A stretch of 64,000 nt of DNA from Lutraria lutraria (GCA_964023205.1 OZ026844.1:24092934-24156933), one strand, 5' to 3'. Numbered from the stretch's first letter, positions 24,365-37,976 are shown. The notes: generated by a model from the letters alone, not told the origin. Numbers and translations: made by a program.

Positions 24365-25255
24365 ATACAAACAACACGTACAATACACAACAACATATAT
24401 AAACATTGTGTTTAAACAACAACACGTGCAATCCACACCAACGTGTTTAAACAAGAACAATATGTACAATACACAACAATATGTACAATACATAACAATA
24501 TGTACAATACACAACAATATGTACAATACATAACAATATGTACAATACACAACAACATGTTCCATACACAACTACATGTACAATAGACAACAACATGTAC
24601 AATACACAACAACGTGTACAATACACAACAACATGTTTAAACAAGAACAATATGTACAATACACAACAATATGTACAATACACAACAACGTGTACAATAC
24701 ACAACAATATGTACCATACACAACTACCTGTACAATACACAACAACGTGTACAATACACAACAACATGTACAATACACAACAACGTGTACAATACACAAC
24801 AATATGTACAATACACAACAACGTGTGCAATACACAACAACATGTTTAAACAAGAACAACATGTACAATACACAACAACATGTTTAACAAGAACAGCATG
24901 TACCATACACAACAACGTGTACAATACACAACAATATGTACAATACACAACAATATGTACAATACACAACAATATGTACAGTGCACAACAATATGTACTA
25001 TACACAACAACATGTACGATACACAACAACGTGTACAATACACAACTACGTGTACAATACACAACGATATATACAATACACAACAATATATACAATACAC
25101 AACAACGTGTACAATACACAACAATATATACAATACACAACAACGTGTACCATACACAACAACGTTTACAAAACACAACAACAACAACGTGTACAATACA
25201 CAACAACGTGTTTAAACAACAACATGTACAGTACACAACAAGTGTATAAACATCA
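24365..25255. repeat. 19-bp minisatellite, about 46 copies
   Basis: Unit TGTACAATACACAACAATA (or CAACG, CAACA variants), spaced 19 bp (24482, 24501, 24520). Several units are replaced by ATGTTTAAACAAGAACA, giving a second, wider periodicity. Both strands are open in several frames for up to 190 codons because the unit has no stops; these ORFs are not genes. Confidence 0.96.
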
Positions 25256-25323
25256 GACAAACAACATTTCTCGGAGTAATGTAATGATCACATTTGCCCA
25301 CTCGGCTTTAATCATTCGCATCA

Positions 25324-25964
25324 TTCAATATGAATCAGCAAAGAATCTAATTTGTGCACGTAACTGGGAAAATGTGATGCTAAAATTACAACATGACTTT
25401 CTAGGTGGTTGAATATCCGCTATTTTGCCTAGATTTAGTAATTTCTTAGTATGTTAATTCACAATGTACATGTATTTATAATCTGGACCGACAGGGATAA
25501 TTTTGTAAAGATCAGGGATGCAAGAAGATGAAATACAACATAATTAAAATTTATACTAGTATTATTATAGGAAAGACGCAAACTTGTGCACCTAACTGGG
25601 AAAATATTGTACTTACATTGCAAAATGACTTTCTAGATGCTTGAATTCCGCCATCTTGCATAATTTTAGGAATTTGCATGTATGTTAATACACAATGTTT
25701 TTATAAACCGACAGGTAAAATTTTGTAACGATCAGGGAAGCAAGAAGATAAAATACAACATAATAGAAATTTATATCATTATAAAGAAGAAAGGTGTAGA
25801 ATTGTGCACATAACTGGGATAATGGTGTGCTTATACTACATAATGACTTTCTATGTGTTTGAAATTCCCACTTTTGCTTAATTTTAGAAATTTCCTTCTT
25901 TGTTCATATAATAAATCTAGACCGACAGGGTCAACTTTCCCGATAAGCCAACTGATAAGCTCTG
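25324..25964 (+). repeat. About 225-bp tandem-core element, copy A (3 units)
   Basis: It starts at ATTCAATATGAATCAGCAAA. TTGTGCACGTAACTGGGAAA-type motifs recur at 25353, 25585 and 25803, each followed by GACCGACAGG, TAACGATCAGGGA and AAATACAACATAAT. It ends at CCCGATAAGCCAACTGATAA, the same right edge as the copy at 59592. Shared edges with a tandem core suggest a non-autonomous mobile element rather than a satellite. Confidence 0.8.
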
Positions 25965-27044
25965 AAAGATGGCAATACGTGAACGAAGATAAAAGATTTA
26001 TCATTCAGATAGTGTTCAGAATACGTAGTTTTTTGTGTACATTTATTAACTGATAGATACACTAATTTCGTGCCAAAGAAGAAATCGTTATGTTAATACA
26101 CGCGTATGCTTTAAACAAAATAGAAGATACAAGAAACAAATAAAAAAAAATGCCTGGCAGTTTATGCGATTCGTCAAACAATGCATGTCATGCTTAAAGT
26201 CCCATAAGCTTATAAATATATTGGTCCTAATAGTTTCTGTTTGTTCTATAACAGAGGAATACGGTGTGTTTTCCTCCCGTGCATACTTTATAGCAAGAAA
26301 AAATGTTTCCGAAACCACTATCGTATTTTTTTTTTAATATCATTGAAATAAATACTATTTATAGAACACCTGTGTTTTCCCGCAGTCATGCTATACACAC
26401 GTAGTAAAGTGACGTCACGCGCTCTACATATTTCATGTTTACAAAAGCAAAAATCACTGTAATATTAACTTGGGATAACATCAGCAATTAAATGTTTTTG
26501 CATATATTTTTCTACAGCAAAAAGCTAATGGGGCTTTAAACATTTTGTATACTAGCGATGTGTTGAGAAATGTGTATCAAACTATGTAACAGAACATATG
26601 ATGCCTAAAAAGTCATTCAAAAGCACATTAAGTCAAATTCAAGTCATTCAACAGCACTGAATACTAAACAATATATGCTGTAATACCTGATAAGATGTCG
26701 GTAAAGCCGTTATAATGATTGATATTTCTAATAGACAAAGTCAAAATTTTAATAATGCCTAAAATTATGGAATAACACAAGAAGTACGTACCGGTACAAA
26801 GCCATATTGGGACAGCCTTATGAACATCATATATTTAAAAACTAAACCATAATTATATACTAAAATAAACCCACTATATAAAGTACATTGCAAGTAATTT
26901 GAATTAAATATTACATTTGATTGGTCTTCTATAAACCAATATAGCACGCAATTTACACATTTTTGAACAACGATAACTACTCTGTATATAGGAATATAAT
27001 ATATTACAACAAATAGCCTTAAAATCACTATAAATGTATAAAAC
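25965..27044. other. Intronic sequence, nothing recognised
   Basis: AT-rich. A CRE-like GTGACGTCACGCG lies near 26408. No coding or mobile-element signature was seen. Confidence 0.35.
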
Positions 27045-27195
27045 AGGGAACCGTGCCTCAGTTTTTGATAATGTCCTCGGTTCGTTGGATACGTTACTTA
27101 AAAGGAATTACGTACCCAAAACCCCGCTGTTCATTACGTAAAACGCTATAGATAAAAATGAAAACAATTATCAAAATTCTGAGGCACGGTTCCCT
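27045..27195. mobile_element. MITE with 28-bp terminal inverted repeats
   Basis: The left end AGGGAACCGTGCCTCAG then TTTTTGATAAT and the right end ATTATCAAAATTCTGAGGC then ACGGTTCCCT are near-perfect inverted repeats around about 95 bp. It has no coding sequence and no convincing target-site duplication. Not one of the TA-flanked families in this window. Confidence 0.8.
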
Positions 27196-28956
27196 AGATT
27201 AACATTTCCGCAACAAATTTTCGAAAACCGCTTTTAAATCCGTCATCAAATAAGACGGCAATGTTAATTCGAAAATGACACCTACTGTGTTTTTTTATGC
27301 TGAGCAATTAATAATTAAAGTGTCTGATCATTATCGTCTCATGAAATCAACGAACTGGACGCACCCCATTCAGTTTCGATAGCCAATCAAAATCGCTGAT
27401 GTTTACGGTTCAATAATTGAAACCACGCCCAGGTTTGATGTCTAGTAAAGATTTTATAACAAATGTTTGTCATTAATGAATTTATAGTATCATATCGTAC
27501 CAATACAATGCACATTATAAGGAAAAGTCGACAAAGGGGTGCAGTATTTATCGCAATAAAACACCATTTTGAGCGTTCGGTTAGAATTTTTTGTTGCATG
27601 GTATTGAAGTATGATATTTAATCTTTGTAAATAACGTAAAATATCATTTTATGTTATTTTAGCGATTTTAACCAAACCAGATACGTTAAAAGTTCCGTAG
27701 CAATATCATAACATTTTATTACTCCCATAACTAAGACCAATATACAAATGTGTTTATTGGAACCAGGTTATAACTACATAACTAAACACGTGTATTGGCC
27801 CTGGTTAGACAGTTGTTTGACGGACAAGACGTCGATAGCCGTTCAGCTTATCAATTCTACGATCGATTAATTTGATTGGTTGATTTGACCAGTCAATCAA
27901 AATATGTCATAAAGTCAACTGACCTAACGCCAGTCTGTGATTGACAAGTTGAACTGACCAATCATATAAGACTGCTGGTAAGCATTCTTGCAATACTTAG
28001 CTTACACACTATGGATGCATATAAAAATCTACATTTGCTATTCTGTTGTTTTTTTCAAACCAAACTATGGCGGGCATGGTTGGTTTGGAAAATCGATTTT
28101 CAATTAAACAAAGAGGGAGATTTTCACTATAATCGCTATAACTTTTATTCTATCTAAATATTAAATTTGTACTCATCATAAAATTAATCTTATTCAATTG
28201 ATCTTTTGTATTACAGATCTTTTTAATTATTTTGAATTCGTGGTTTTTCAGACCCTTTCGTGTTTCAAAAGGACACAGTCATATCAATTCCTTCTATGTC
28301 CAGTGTACAATGCGTAATCTTGGTAGATATTTCGATATAAATTAAATATTTTTAACATAGTATAACTTTTGTTTGCACAATGGCACCAAGCTTGTACTCA
28401 TTGTGATATGTTGAAAATCTATTTTCATTCACCATATAAAATATGAAAACAATTAAATATCTTCTCCGAACTTTTTGATGATTTTTAAAGCTACACCTTA
28501 GATTGTTTAAGACATTGTACAGCTAATATATAAGTGACCCCCCCCCCAAGAAAATCCGCATGAGGTCTAATCCCTAATTCTAATCAGATTAATCCTGTCT
28601 TTAAACGGTCAGTTTAGTCTCTATAGACTTGACATCTAGTGATATAAGAGGGCAGGTAGTTTTATTTAATAAAACTACACGAAGAGGGTAATAGATTTTA
28701 TTGAATTTTACTGATAATAAGTTTATGGAAAACTCAATGTTGTTTTTATAATATTTTATGTAATTAATGAATTTTAACCTTTTAATATCCATTACCAGAT
28801 TATGTTAGAAGTCTTTATAATATACTAAAAATACAACGCTTCTTCTATTTCTACAATCAAATCATTCCATGTATACATGAAACTATTTTTACAAGATTCT
28901 TTAAAATAACTAGCAAAGAAACTATATATATGTTCATGCCAGTACTGCTTGAGAAT
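27196..28956. other. Intronic sequence, nothing recognised
   Basis: AT-rich, with a short C-run near 28540. No repeat or gene was identified. Confidence 0.35.
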
Positions 28957-29310
28957 GCTTGTAGAACGTGATTCTGATACATTTCTGGACGATTGTGTGT
29001 ATAATATTCAAGATCGCTAAAAAGGTGAAGTTTTCGGCGTAATGGCGTACCTATGATGATGTGATTTTTTAAAGACTTTTCCCTTACAAAATAGTTTCTA
29101 ATGCTTATAGAACGTGATTCTGATACATTTCTGGTTGATTGGGTGTATAAAATTCCAGGCCGCCAGGCCGCTGAAAACGTGAAGTTGGCGGCCTAGCGGC
29201 CTGATGGCGTAACTATGATGACGTGAAATTTTGCGACTTTTTCCTTCCAAAATCGTTTCTAATGCTTATAGAACGTGATTCTGATACATTTTGAGCGATT
29301 GGGTGTTTAT
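28957..29310. repeat. About 150-bp direct repeat, 2.3 units
   Basis: TGCTTATAGAACGTGATTCT then GATACATTTCTGG recurs at 28957, 29102 and 29263 (spacings 145 and 161 bp), with GTGAAGTT, GATGGCGTA and ATGATGACGTG inside the units. The second unit has gained a GC-rich hairpin (29156-29203). Confidence 0.85.
29156..29203. repeat. GC-rich hairpin inside AT-rich repeat
   Basis: CAGGCCGCCAGGCCGC pairs with GGCGGCCTAGCGGCCTG across a loop of about 15 nt, with two mismatches. Confidence 0.7.
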
Positions 29311-30260
29311 ATACAATGCTTTAGATGACATTTTTATAGTTTAAAAATGCATTTGCTCCTGATATCGAATGCATTACGGAAACCAATCAAGTATTGTCAC
29401 TTTTTGTTTGGTCTCATACCGTTCCAGGAGAGGGTTCACGCTGGAAAAAAACCTGTGTGATTTTTTTGTAAACCAACACCAAAATAAGACTGATTATATC
29501 GAAGAAGAAATTAATTATTGATTTATGATTAAGGATTTGTGCTCGACGGAACATTTACGTTTACAATCTTTAGTATGAATAGTAAGCCTTCAGATTAATA
29601 TTAATGCGTGCAATTACACAACCATTATACAGCATAACCAAGATTAATTATAAGTATAAGTAATGATGCAGTGTTGTGGATAAACTGGAGAAAGCTGGTG
29701 GTAAGACTTTTATAATGATAAATGCTTGGATATTGAAGTTCTTTCCTAAATAGCACTGCAAAGAAACCTCCTTTGTGGTTACAGGGGAAATAAAGATCCC
29801 GATAAATATCCGTTCATGTTTCTTACAGATACTCGATAATACTCATTTTAACAACAAGGATGATGTGATAATAACTATTACCCATGTAAATTATGTGCCA
29901 GTTATAAATCTCCTCTAAACGCCTTTCATCAATTTACTTTCAGCCTAAAGGCGAAATAGATAATTGTGTAATAATGTTCAATTAACACGTCTTTCGTTTA
30001 AATCAGGTTATTTACATCATTTTTGTACTGAAACTGTTCTACTTTTCTCATGAAACAACAAACATGCTTTATGGGAGCAACATCGATTCTAAAGACTTAC
30101 TGTCATGTGAGACCCTCGTAAATCAACCGTAATGATATAAATTTGCATCATACTGTAGATTATAAAAATACTTGAGCATTTTATCTCGGATCTTGAACTA
30201 TCTCCTCCAATAAATGCTTCTTTGTTTATAAGTTTTCGGTGTCTATAAGAAATCGGAAGC
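29311..30260. other. Intronic sequence, nothing recognised
   Basis: AT-rich; no gene, repeat unit or TIR pair was found. Confidence 0.35.
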
Positions 30261-30470
30261 TACTGTATTTTCATTTATTTTCGTTGGGCTCATTTTCGTG
30301 GTTTTTACTAAAATGGCTATTTCGTGGGACATAAATTCGTGGATTTTGATTTTTGACAAGAAATGCCTTATCTCTGCATTTTAATTTGTGGGGATTTGTT
30401 TTCGTGGAAGAGCCGACCCACGAAATCCGCGAAATTAAACCCCTAACGAAAATTAATGATTCCACATACA
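30261..30470. mobile_element. MITE with CGTGG/CCACGAAA interior
   Basis: The left end TACTGTATTTTCATTTATTT then TCGTTGGG and the right end CCCCTAACGAAAATTAATGA then TTCCACATA are inverted repeats of about 30 bp. Inside, TTTTCGTGG and CCACGAAA motifs add a second level of inverted symmetry. No coding sequence. Confidence 0.7.
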
Positions 30471-32049
30471 ATGGACAGGACACCGGAAATATTATTCAGG
30501 AGACTTCAGAGTTAATTGGATCGATTAAAAGATGTTAAATAAGACCATTTATCACATCGTGGCTTTTATTGACAAGTGAAAGTTAACTTAGGTTTGTCTG
30601 TTTCATCGACTCATAACCAAATGTACTGATGTTTGTGAATCATTGCATAAATTAATACAAGAGAAAAGTAGAAATATTAATTAGTTGAAAATATCACCCA
30701 TTAAAGGTAGAAGGCAATGAAATGATTTTTTTTCTTTGCCGCCCAAGCGATTTATGTCTCAGTCAGACATGAAATTATGAGAAAAGGAAACACCGCAAAT
30801 ATTCAAACTCTTCTTTTACATGGAATATATTTATTACACACATGGATAGAAAAATGCACAACTACAAAGTGGTACCGCGCTTTATAAATTCGTCGGAAAT
30901 TAACACATCTTTTTATATTCAACTATTATTTTTTTTATTCCTTTAACATCATTTAGTTATAATAAATACTATTTCTATCGCTATAGTACAATGTATATCC
31001 AATTGATTGATGATATAAGCAACATAACCACACATGACACACGACATCCAGCCTATCCGTTCCTGCTGCGTTAAAATAACGCACCTGCTATGTTCGCAGA
31101 AAAAAGACGCCGGACTTTCACGAATTAATGTTCATGATGGAATTCAAACCTAAACTTTTTTTCACCCAGATGTACAATTTTTAAAAATAATTTTATTATT
31201 AGAAGAATTAGAAAAAAGTTTCGTCTACCTCTTCTGCGCGGGACCTACATAAGTACAGAATTTATACAAAAATATTGCGCATTAAATGCTTAATTGGTTC
31301 CTGTCTACCACGATACTGTGATTCAATTTAGCAATTCAGAGATTTCATGCGTGTGAATGTAAACAAAAATCTGTAATATGTTCTTATTCATGCCAGGAAA
31401 TTTGAAAAGAACCAACAATTCTCCACAAAATATTATTTATATTAGTGTATGCCATGAATATTATAAGCGATAAAATGTTGATTAATAACAGCCTGTGTGG
31501 TATTTTATACAAACGACAGGCTGATTTATAATGCTTCATATTTCATAGCCACGTTTGAATTTAAGAAAATGAAAGTTTCAACCAAGAAGCAGAGGATTTT
31601 AAGATTCCACACCACGAGTTCATTACTTTGATAAAATAAACCTCTAATTAAGTTATTAACACATCGCTAATACTCGTACATTGCCCGAGAAAAACAACAA
31701 ATTGTGTTCTCTGAAACAAGTAGAATCCGAGTTTCATTTTCTACTTTGTTGTCTTAAATATTATATCATTAGGAACATATCTTGCTCATATTCCTTGGTT
31801 ATCTACATATATAAATTAATTCAATAACATTTGAACTGCAAATTTACAAGTCAGCTATATTTCTAAAAAAGGCAATTTTCATACTGCAACAAATATCTTC
31901 TACATAATTTGTATGATTCAATATATCTCCTAAATATATTTCTGATTTTTGTGTCGTATTTGTATGTACGTGTACATTTTTGAATTGTTTATATTTCTTT
32001 CATGTCTGTATTGCATTTGTACTGTTTTGTACCAATAGGCAAGTAAGTA
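30471..32049. other. Intronic sequence, nothing recognised
   Basis: AT-rich, without recognisable gene or repeat structure. Confidence 0.35.
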
Positions 32050-32226
32050 CAGTGCAACCTCTCCAAAGCGACACCCCTTTGGGAGTAGCAAAATTATGTT
32101 GTTAATGTAGAGAGAATGTTCATACAGAGAGGTTTAATTAATAGTTAAATCGTGTAGTGGGGAAAATAATGTTGTTGTTAAAGGAAGTTGTTACTCAAGA
32201 GAGGGCCGCTCTGGAGCGGTTCACTG
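32050..32226 (+). mobile_element. MITE family 1, copy C
   Basis: TA-flanked 177-bp element with left end CAGTGCAACCTCTCCAAAGC and right end GGAGCGGTTCACTG. Same interior order as copy A. Confidence 0.85.
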
Positions 32227-32359
32227 TACTTTATTTGCCGATCTGTAATAAAGCTCAAACTCAAGTTAATACAGAGTAAGTATAAAATGCATTTTTGCAT
32301 TGTGTACAAGTACTTAAAGTACTAAATAGATATGCTTGATTGATCAGTAAATTCTACGT

Positions 32360-34490
32360 CTGACTAGTTTGAATTATTATAGGCTATGGGCTATTGGGCG
32401 AAACCCTCCCCCCCGGAGGCATTTTTGTAGACATCATTTTTTTTGAAAGCTCAATTCCTGCTGATCATTTTCCCAGTGTCTACAGTCTGGGCGTTGGGGC
32501 GTTTGTGAACTACAACATGCTAATTACCGTTACCGAAAAATACGTTTTACCATATTTTTTTTTGGTTAGAAGTCTAATACAAGATATTTTCAATAATTCA
32601 TCAATTTGAACAATTGCTTTGACCATAATAAGTTAGCTGCGGCGTAACTTGTCGATAAAATGCATGTTTTTTTACTATATTACACTATATAATTATGTTC
32701 TGTAGTTTACGTTACCCTGCCTTACCCTAAAATGAAAAGGAATTGACAGTTATAAATGTCCAATTAACACAAAAGCAGTCATAAACAAAGTTATTATTCA
32801 TATTAGGCAAATATTACCACATCATCATGTTTTTTTTTCTTTCATTGAATGCTTGTTTGTGTCTTCACTTTACGTAAAATACGTTAAATATAAAATTATA
32901 TGCGTTACATCAAAATCATTTATATTACTGTGATGACATACATGTAATATGATCAAATAGGTGTACAGTGATAGGTAATCTTGATACATCCATTAATACC
33001 CATAACTGGAAAATATTTCTAGTTACAAATGTGGTAAAGTTTGACTGGCATAATTGTAGTTTACGTTACATAACGTACTATACCTTTTGTACGATTATTA
33101 CTTAACACGCTTTCCAATGCATAAAACATTGATTTGATATATATATATACTTGAAATACTAGCAATACGTACATGTAAATTAACATTCCAACTTTTTTTA
33201 ATTCGTCACTGATTGTGTTTTACGTTACATGGTTTATATATGTTACTTTTTAAATGGTTCATAAACGAGTAACAACATTAAATTTTCCATGAAACTGTTC
33301 TAAAATCATCATCAAATGTATTCTAAGAATATGTATTTATGAAACAATCAAATTTATATTGACAGCGACAGTATAATAAAAATTGTGCCATTGACACACA
33401 CAAACATGTGGGTGTCATTTACGTTACCATTTGTTACATGATATTCATATACATATACTTAAGTGCAGTATTGTATGATATGCAACATGTACGTTTGTCA
33501 GGTTTCATTAGCTGTACACATTATCATAAAGATATTTTCTTGTTCTGATGGCAAACGTTCACGAATTTCACACATCCTCATCACTTTTTGTTTCATAGAT
33601 GAACCGAACATGGAGCTTAATTGTGTGAAATACACCCGTTCTCACTATGACACTAGTGAATTTGTCCGGATACTGCCAAACCAATAAGTACGATTCCATG
33701 GTCACTGCTAGGTCACAGGTTACAATTGCATAATCATTGAAAAAAGAAACATACATGTATCTATTAATTTCTATGAAATTGATAGACTAAATTAAACATT
33801 TATTTGATTAATGAAATTTATTTATTTAATTAATGAAATTTATTTACTAGTATTGGCAATTGCTTGATTTGAAATTTTGATAATGAAATGTTTTTTTTAT
33901 TTAAGCCTAAATGCCACATTAGATTTTACAATGTCTGATGCGAAAAAATATCAAGATAAAGTCATACATGTACTTATGTTCATAGTTAAATTTTGGTAAC
34001 GAACGCAGTTAATAATATAAACGCATTTTCGATATTGATGTGACCTTTTTGTCACCTTATCAACCTAAAATACAATTGAGTACCATTTACTCATTAAATA
34101 GTGTTCTGCTGGATCCAGATAAGTAAGAATATGATCATAATTGAATATTTTAGAGTATATGTAACCTTATTTCAATGATAAAATATAAAATATTGGTAAC
34201 GTAAATTATACCACATTTGGTGATGTTTAAAAAAAACATTTTACACTTGATTACATTATCTGTGCATATAATTATGATTACAAAGCCTTTAACACAAATT
34301 ATTTTGATCTGTTTGCGGTATTATGTTAACTTTAGAATTTCAGTTATGGTAACCCCAACACCTAGATGGTAGACACTTGGATTTGGTAGGTCTTTCCATA
34401 CACTTTCAGAAAAACATACTGTAGAAAAATGCCTTCGGGGGGGGGGGGGGTATTGGTGCCCCATAGTCTATTAGTACTACGTTGTAATTA
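32360..34490. repeat. Degenerate 2.1-kb inverted structure with TTACGTTAC motifs
   Basis: The left edge (about 32380-32490: CTATGGGCTATTGGG, C-run, GGAGGCATTTTTGTAGA, CAGTGTCTAC, GGCGTTGGGG) recurs in reverse complement at about 34350-34490 (G-run, GCCTTCGG, CCCCAACACC, CCCCATAGTC). TTTACGTTAC motifs lie on the left half (32705, 33056, 33218, 33416) and GGTAACGTAA motifs on the right half (about 33995, 34195, 34345). A low-confidence open frame at 33463-33687 lies near its centre. Confidence 0.55.
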
Positions 34491-34807
34491 CCAATCATAT
34501 CTGAACAGTAGAACACATCCCTCATATAATAATTGTTCTGTTCTATAATGAATACAAATGAAAATTGGTCGGTATTCATTTCGGAATGAATTGTACGAAA
34601 TCCTTTGACCTTCATCGCATGGTGATTGTTAAAAGCAATTATGTCAATTATTTGTCGATAAAATGATATCAAAGTAGTTTAAAGTCCCATTAGCTTTTTA
34701 CTAAAAAAATATGAAAAAAAAACAGTAATTGCTAATACATGTATTATCACAAGATTATAGTTACCGATAAACGAGCCCTTTTTCTTACCCCCCCCCCCCC
34801 CTCGATT

Positions 34808-35660
34808 TGTTGTGAAGTTTATCTGTAGAAATAAATATTACGCTGTTACGCTGCTGGACTGCTAACTTCACGCTGCTAGCAGCGTCTAATTTCACGCACA
34901 TTTTTTTTTTAAATCATATATTTTCATTTAAATAACGTTCAAACAACAGACTGACATAATTTTATGCATTCTGAAGTATTTTTCTTGTTTTGTTGTGAAG
35001 TTTATCTGTAGAAATATATATTACGCTGCTGGGCTGCTAACTTCACGCTGCCAACTTCAGCGGCTAATTTCAATTGAAAAAAAAATGAAAATCATATATT
35101 TTCAGTTAATTAATGTCCAAACAACAGACTGACATTATTTTATGCATTCTTAAGTATTTTTCTTGATTTGTTGTTAAGTTTATCTGTAGAAATATATATT
35201 ACGCTGTTACGCTGCTTGGCTGCCAACTTCACAAAAAGAAACAAAAAATGAAAAAATGTGTAAGTTCTCATCTAATGAACGTTAAAGGAATAAAATCGAA
35301 TTATATCATCGATTCGTAAATGTTTAGCCGGATTTCTTGTGCATTTTATTTTTTGACTATAGTAGTCCGCTATGCGGCCGCTACACTGCCAGATTCACAA
35401 AATCGATAAAAATCGTATTTTTTTCTTCTAATAAACATGACAGCAACATAATGTTATTACTTCATGCGCTTTTAAGTTTTTGCATGATTTGTTGTGCAGT
35501 TTAACTGTAGAAGTATATTAGGCTGCTGGGCTGCTAGGCTGCTGGGCTGCTAACTTCAAGCTGCTGGGCTGCTAGGCTGCTGGGCTGCCAACTTCACGCT
35601 GCTGGGCTGCAAACTTCACGCTGCTCGGCTGCTAGGCTGCTGGGCTGGCAACTTCACGGA
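34808..35660. repeat. About 180-bp tandem repeat with GCTGCTGGGCTGC core
   Basis: TGTTGTGAAGTTTATCTGTA recurs at 34808, 34991, 35169 and (diverged) 35490. Each is followed by GCTGC-rich sequence with CTAACTTCACGCTG and by CAAACAACAGACTGAC. In the last unit the GCTGCTGGGCTGCTAGGCTG core is itself expanded over about 140 bp. Confidence 0.85.
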
Positions 35661-36080
35661 CATCTGCTAGTTAAGGTCGTGCTGTTATGTTCGGTTTTTA
35701 TCGGAAAGGAAATTACCAAGGAAGGTGTTTGGTCGATTTTTATATAATTCGTTTTAAAAAGGAAGAAAACAAATCATGATTACTATATATTTATGTGACT
35801 TTTAACTACAAGTCATAAAAATCTTAGATTATTTTACTCATACAATAAGAAAGATACGGCGAGTTAAAATGCGAAGTTATTAATATAATACTAAAAAAAA
35901 GATATTTTGCTGTTTGTCGACTATTTACAGTCTTAAAACATACGAGAGCGTATGTTTGAAAGTATAATCATAAACTGTAATGTTTACTGCATACTCTGAC
36001 CAAATGATTTTGCTATTGTCCGTTTTATAGTGGAGAAATCGACTTGTAAACAAACATAGGTGAACAAATTTAGTCCTGCT
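35661..36080. other. Intronic sequence, nothing recognised
   Basis: No gene or repeat structure was seen. Confidence 0.35.
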
Positions 36081-36168
36081 TAGTACGTGTGCGACTCAGT
36101 CCTGCTACGTGTACGGCTAAGGTCCCGCTACATGTGCGGCAAAGGCCTCGCTACGTGTGCGGCTACAT
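36081..36168. repeat. 22/23-bp tandem repeat, 4 copies
   Basis: TACGTGTGCGGCTAAGG with CCTGC/CCCGC spacers at 36084, 36106, 36129 and 36152. Confidence 0.8.
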
Positions 36169-37205
36169 TTTATGCATGATATACTGGAAAAGTCACACAT
36201 AACGTAATAGGGATACCACACGTGTGTTACATAACAACAAAGTTTATTGCCTTACTTTTTATTTTTCAGTGAACTATTTCCTCTTTCTATGCTGCTACTT
36301 CCGGAAATGTTCGATCAATTATACCTTTTTATAGAGCGTATGTGTGATTGTCACGACATTAACCAAACATAGCAGGAGCGGTTTACGGGTGTGATAACAT
36401 GTAAAAACATGACAATATGAGTTAATACGCATGTATAAATGCAATTATAACGGTGAGCGGTAAACACCAAATGGAAATAAATTAATTCAATGTAATTTCA
36501 CACCTATCCTATTTTATCATATAGAAACATGATTTAAAAAAAACGGTAGGATATTGCACATTTATCATTAACATATTTTTTAAGATTGTTTTTGTATTTT
36601 TGATTTGTCAAACAATATACAACACCTGGACACTCATACGTGTCGAGGGTAGTATTTTTTTTTATCTTAGTTTAGTTTTTTTGTGTATATCGAGTCTACG
36701 CTCCTTTTCAACAATCAGAGTCTTAGGAAAAATGACTATTTAGTATGGTATTACAAATATTCATACTATTATATATCACAGACGTCACACTGTTACACCA
36801 AGCTTTTGAGTTAGGGCAGATGAAAAAGCGTTAATTAATATATGATACTAACAGCATGTGATATGCTCGTTCAACAACGTGTTTTGTTTTTTAATAGGGT
36901 AGCTTGCAACCTTGTTCTTGGATACTAAAAGTTTTTCAACCTCATAGTATCATTATCTAAAAATAGTAACAACTGGTTTCCCCTATCAAAACCGACAAGA
37001 AGTTCTTCCCAAAACGCCAGATAAATATTTCCAATGAGAAGGCGGCATTCAGTTTTATCTGGGTCAATGACTTTGGTTTTAAGATTATACGTAAAACATG
37101 TCGCTTAATTAATGGAATGAAATGAAACGTGTTAAATAAGTTATAAAAATGATAGTAAACTATTGACAGTCGGTTTATATCTATAAAAAAACGAACTGCA
37201 ATATA
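36169..37205. other. Intronic sequence, nothing recognised
   Basis: AT-rich with no identifiable feature. Confidence 0.35.
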
Positions 37206-37280
37206 ACAAGGAGGTTGTAGGTGCAGCGGTAAGATGCTTGCTTACGGAGTGAGAGATCCCAGGATCAATATCCGGTTGGA
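37206..37280 (+). mobile_element. tRNA-like SINE head or pseudo-tRNA
   Basis: GGTGCAGCGGTAAGATGC resembles box A and CCAGGATCAATATCCGG a decayed box B. No clean cloverleaf can be drawn, so a functional tRNA is unlikely. Confidence 0.35.
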
Positions 37281-37510
37281 GCAAATTTGTTTTATAGATA
37301 TGAACATTTTTTTCTCAAATAATTAGCTAAGATAACAAAGAGAAAGTTTAGTTGTGCATAGTTTCAATGAAATAAAGAAACACTACATGAAAAGTCTAAA
37401 TCATAAGTATATGCAGTTTTCATATAAAATTGATAAAAATAACATTAATAATCAACAAACTGCCTAAAACATGTAAAAAATAAATGATTATTATTTTCAG
37501 TGATAAACAT

Positions 37511-37655
37511 GATATCGGACCTATGTCGGGCCTACATCGGACCTATGTCGGGCCTATATCGGACCTATGTCGGGCCTATATCGGACCTATGTCGGACCTA
37601 TATCGGACCTATATCGGACCTATGTCGGGCCTATAACGGACCTATGTCGGGCCGG
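37511..37655. repeat. 11-bp minisatellite, about 13 copies
   Basis: TCGGACCTATG and TCGGGCCTATA alternate, so the array is a 22-bp dimer in places. Two more diverged copies (CATCGGACCGACATCGGGCC) lie at 37703-37725. Confidence 0.93.
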
Positions 37656-37976
37656 TATCATAATTTCGAGACAGCTGCTGCGCGTGTTCATGTGTTTTGT
37701 ACAACATCGGACCGACATCGGGCCAACATGCTTAACAGGTGTTCAAACTAGTAGTATCCAAATTATTCAAACGGTATTAGAAAAAAATAGCTTTATTGAA
37801 ACATAATTTCATATGAATAGGTTCTACTCAGAAAAAATACATATGTGCATCATATAAATATCGGGCCTGTTTTAAAGGTTCATATGAAAATTACAGCAAT
37901 AACAAGGTACATGTAATACATACTACATGTAGTTAAGAATTGATAAATATGTATTCATTGAAAGGTATGACCTGCA

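Noticed and set aside
24350..25412. Several ORFs of 100-190 codons on both strands
   Set aside because: Products of the 19-bp array (57-nt coding period, NTQQ/CIVH repeats) without any unique sequence.
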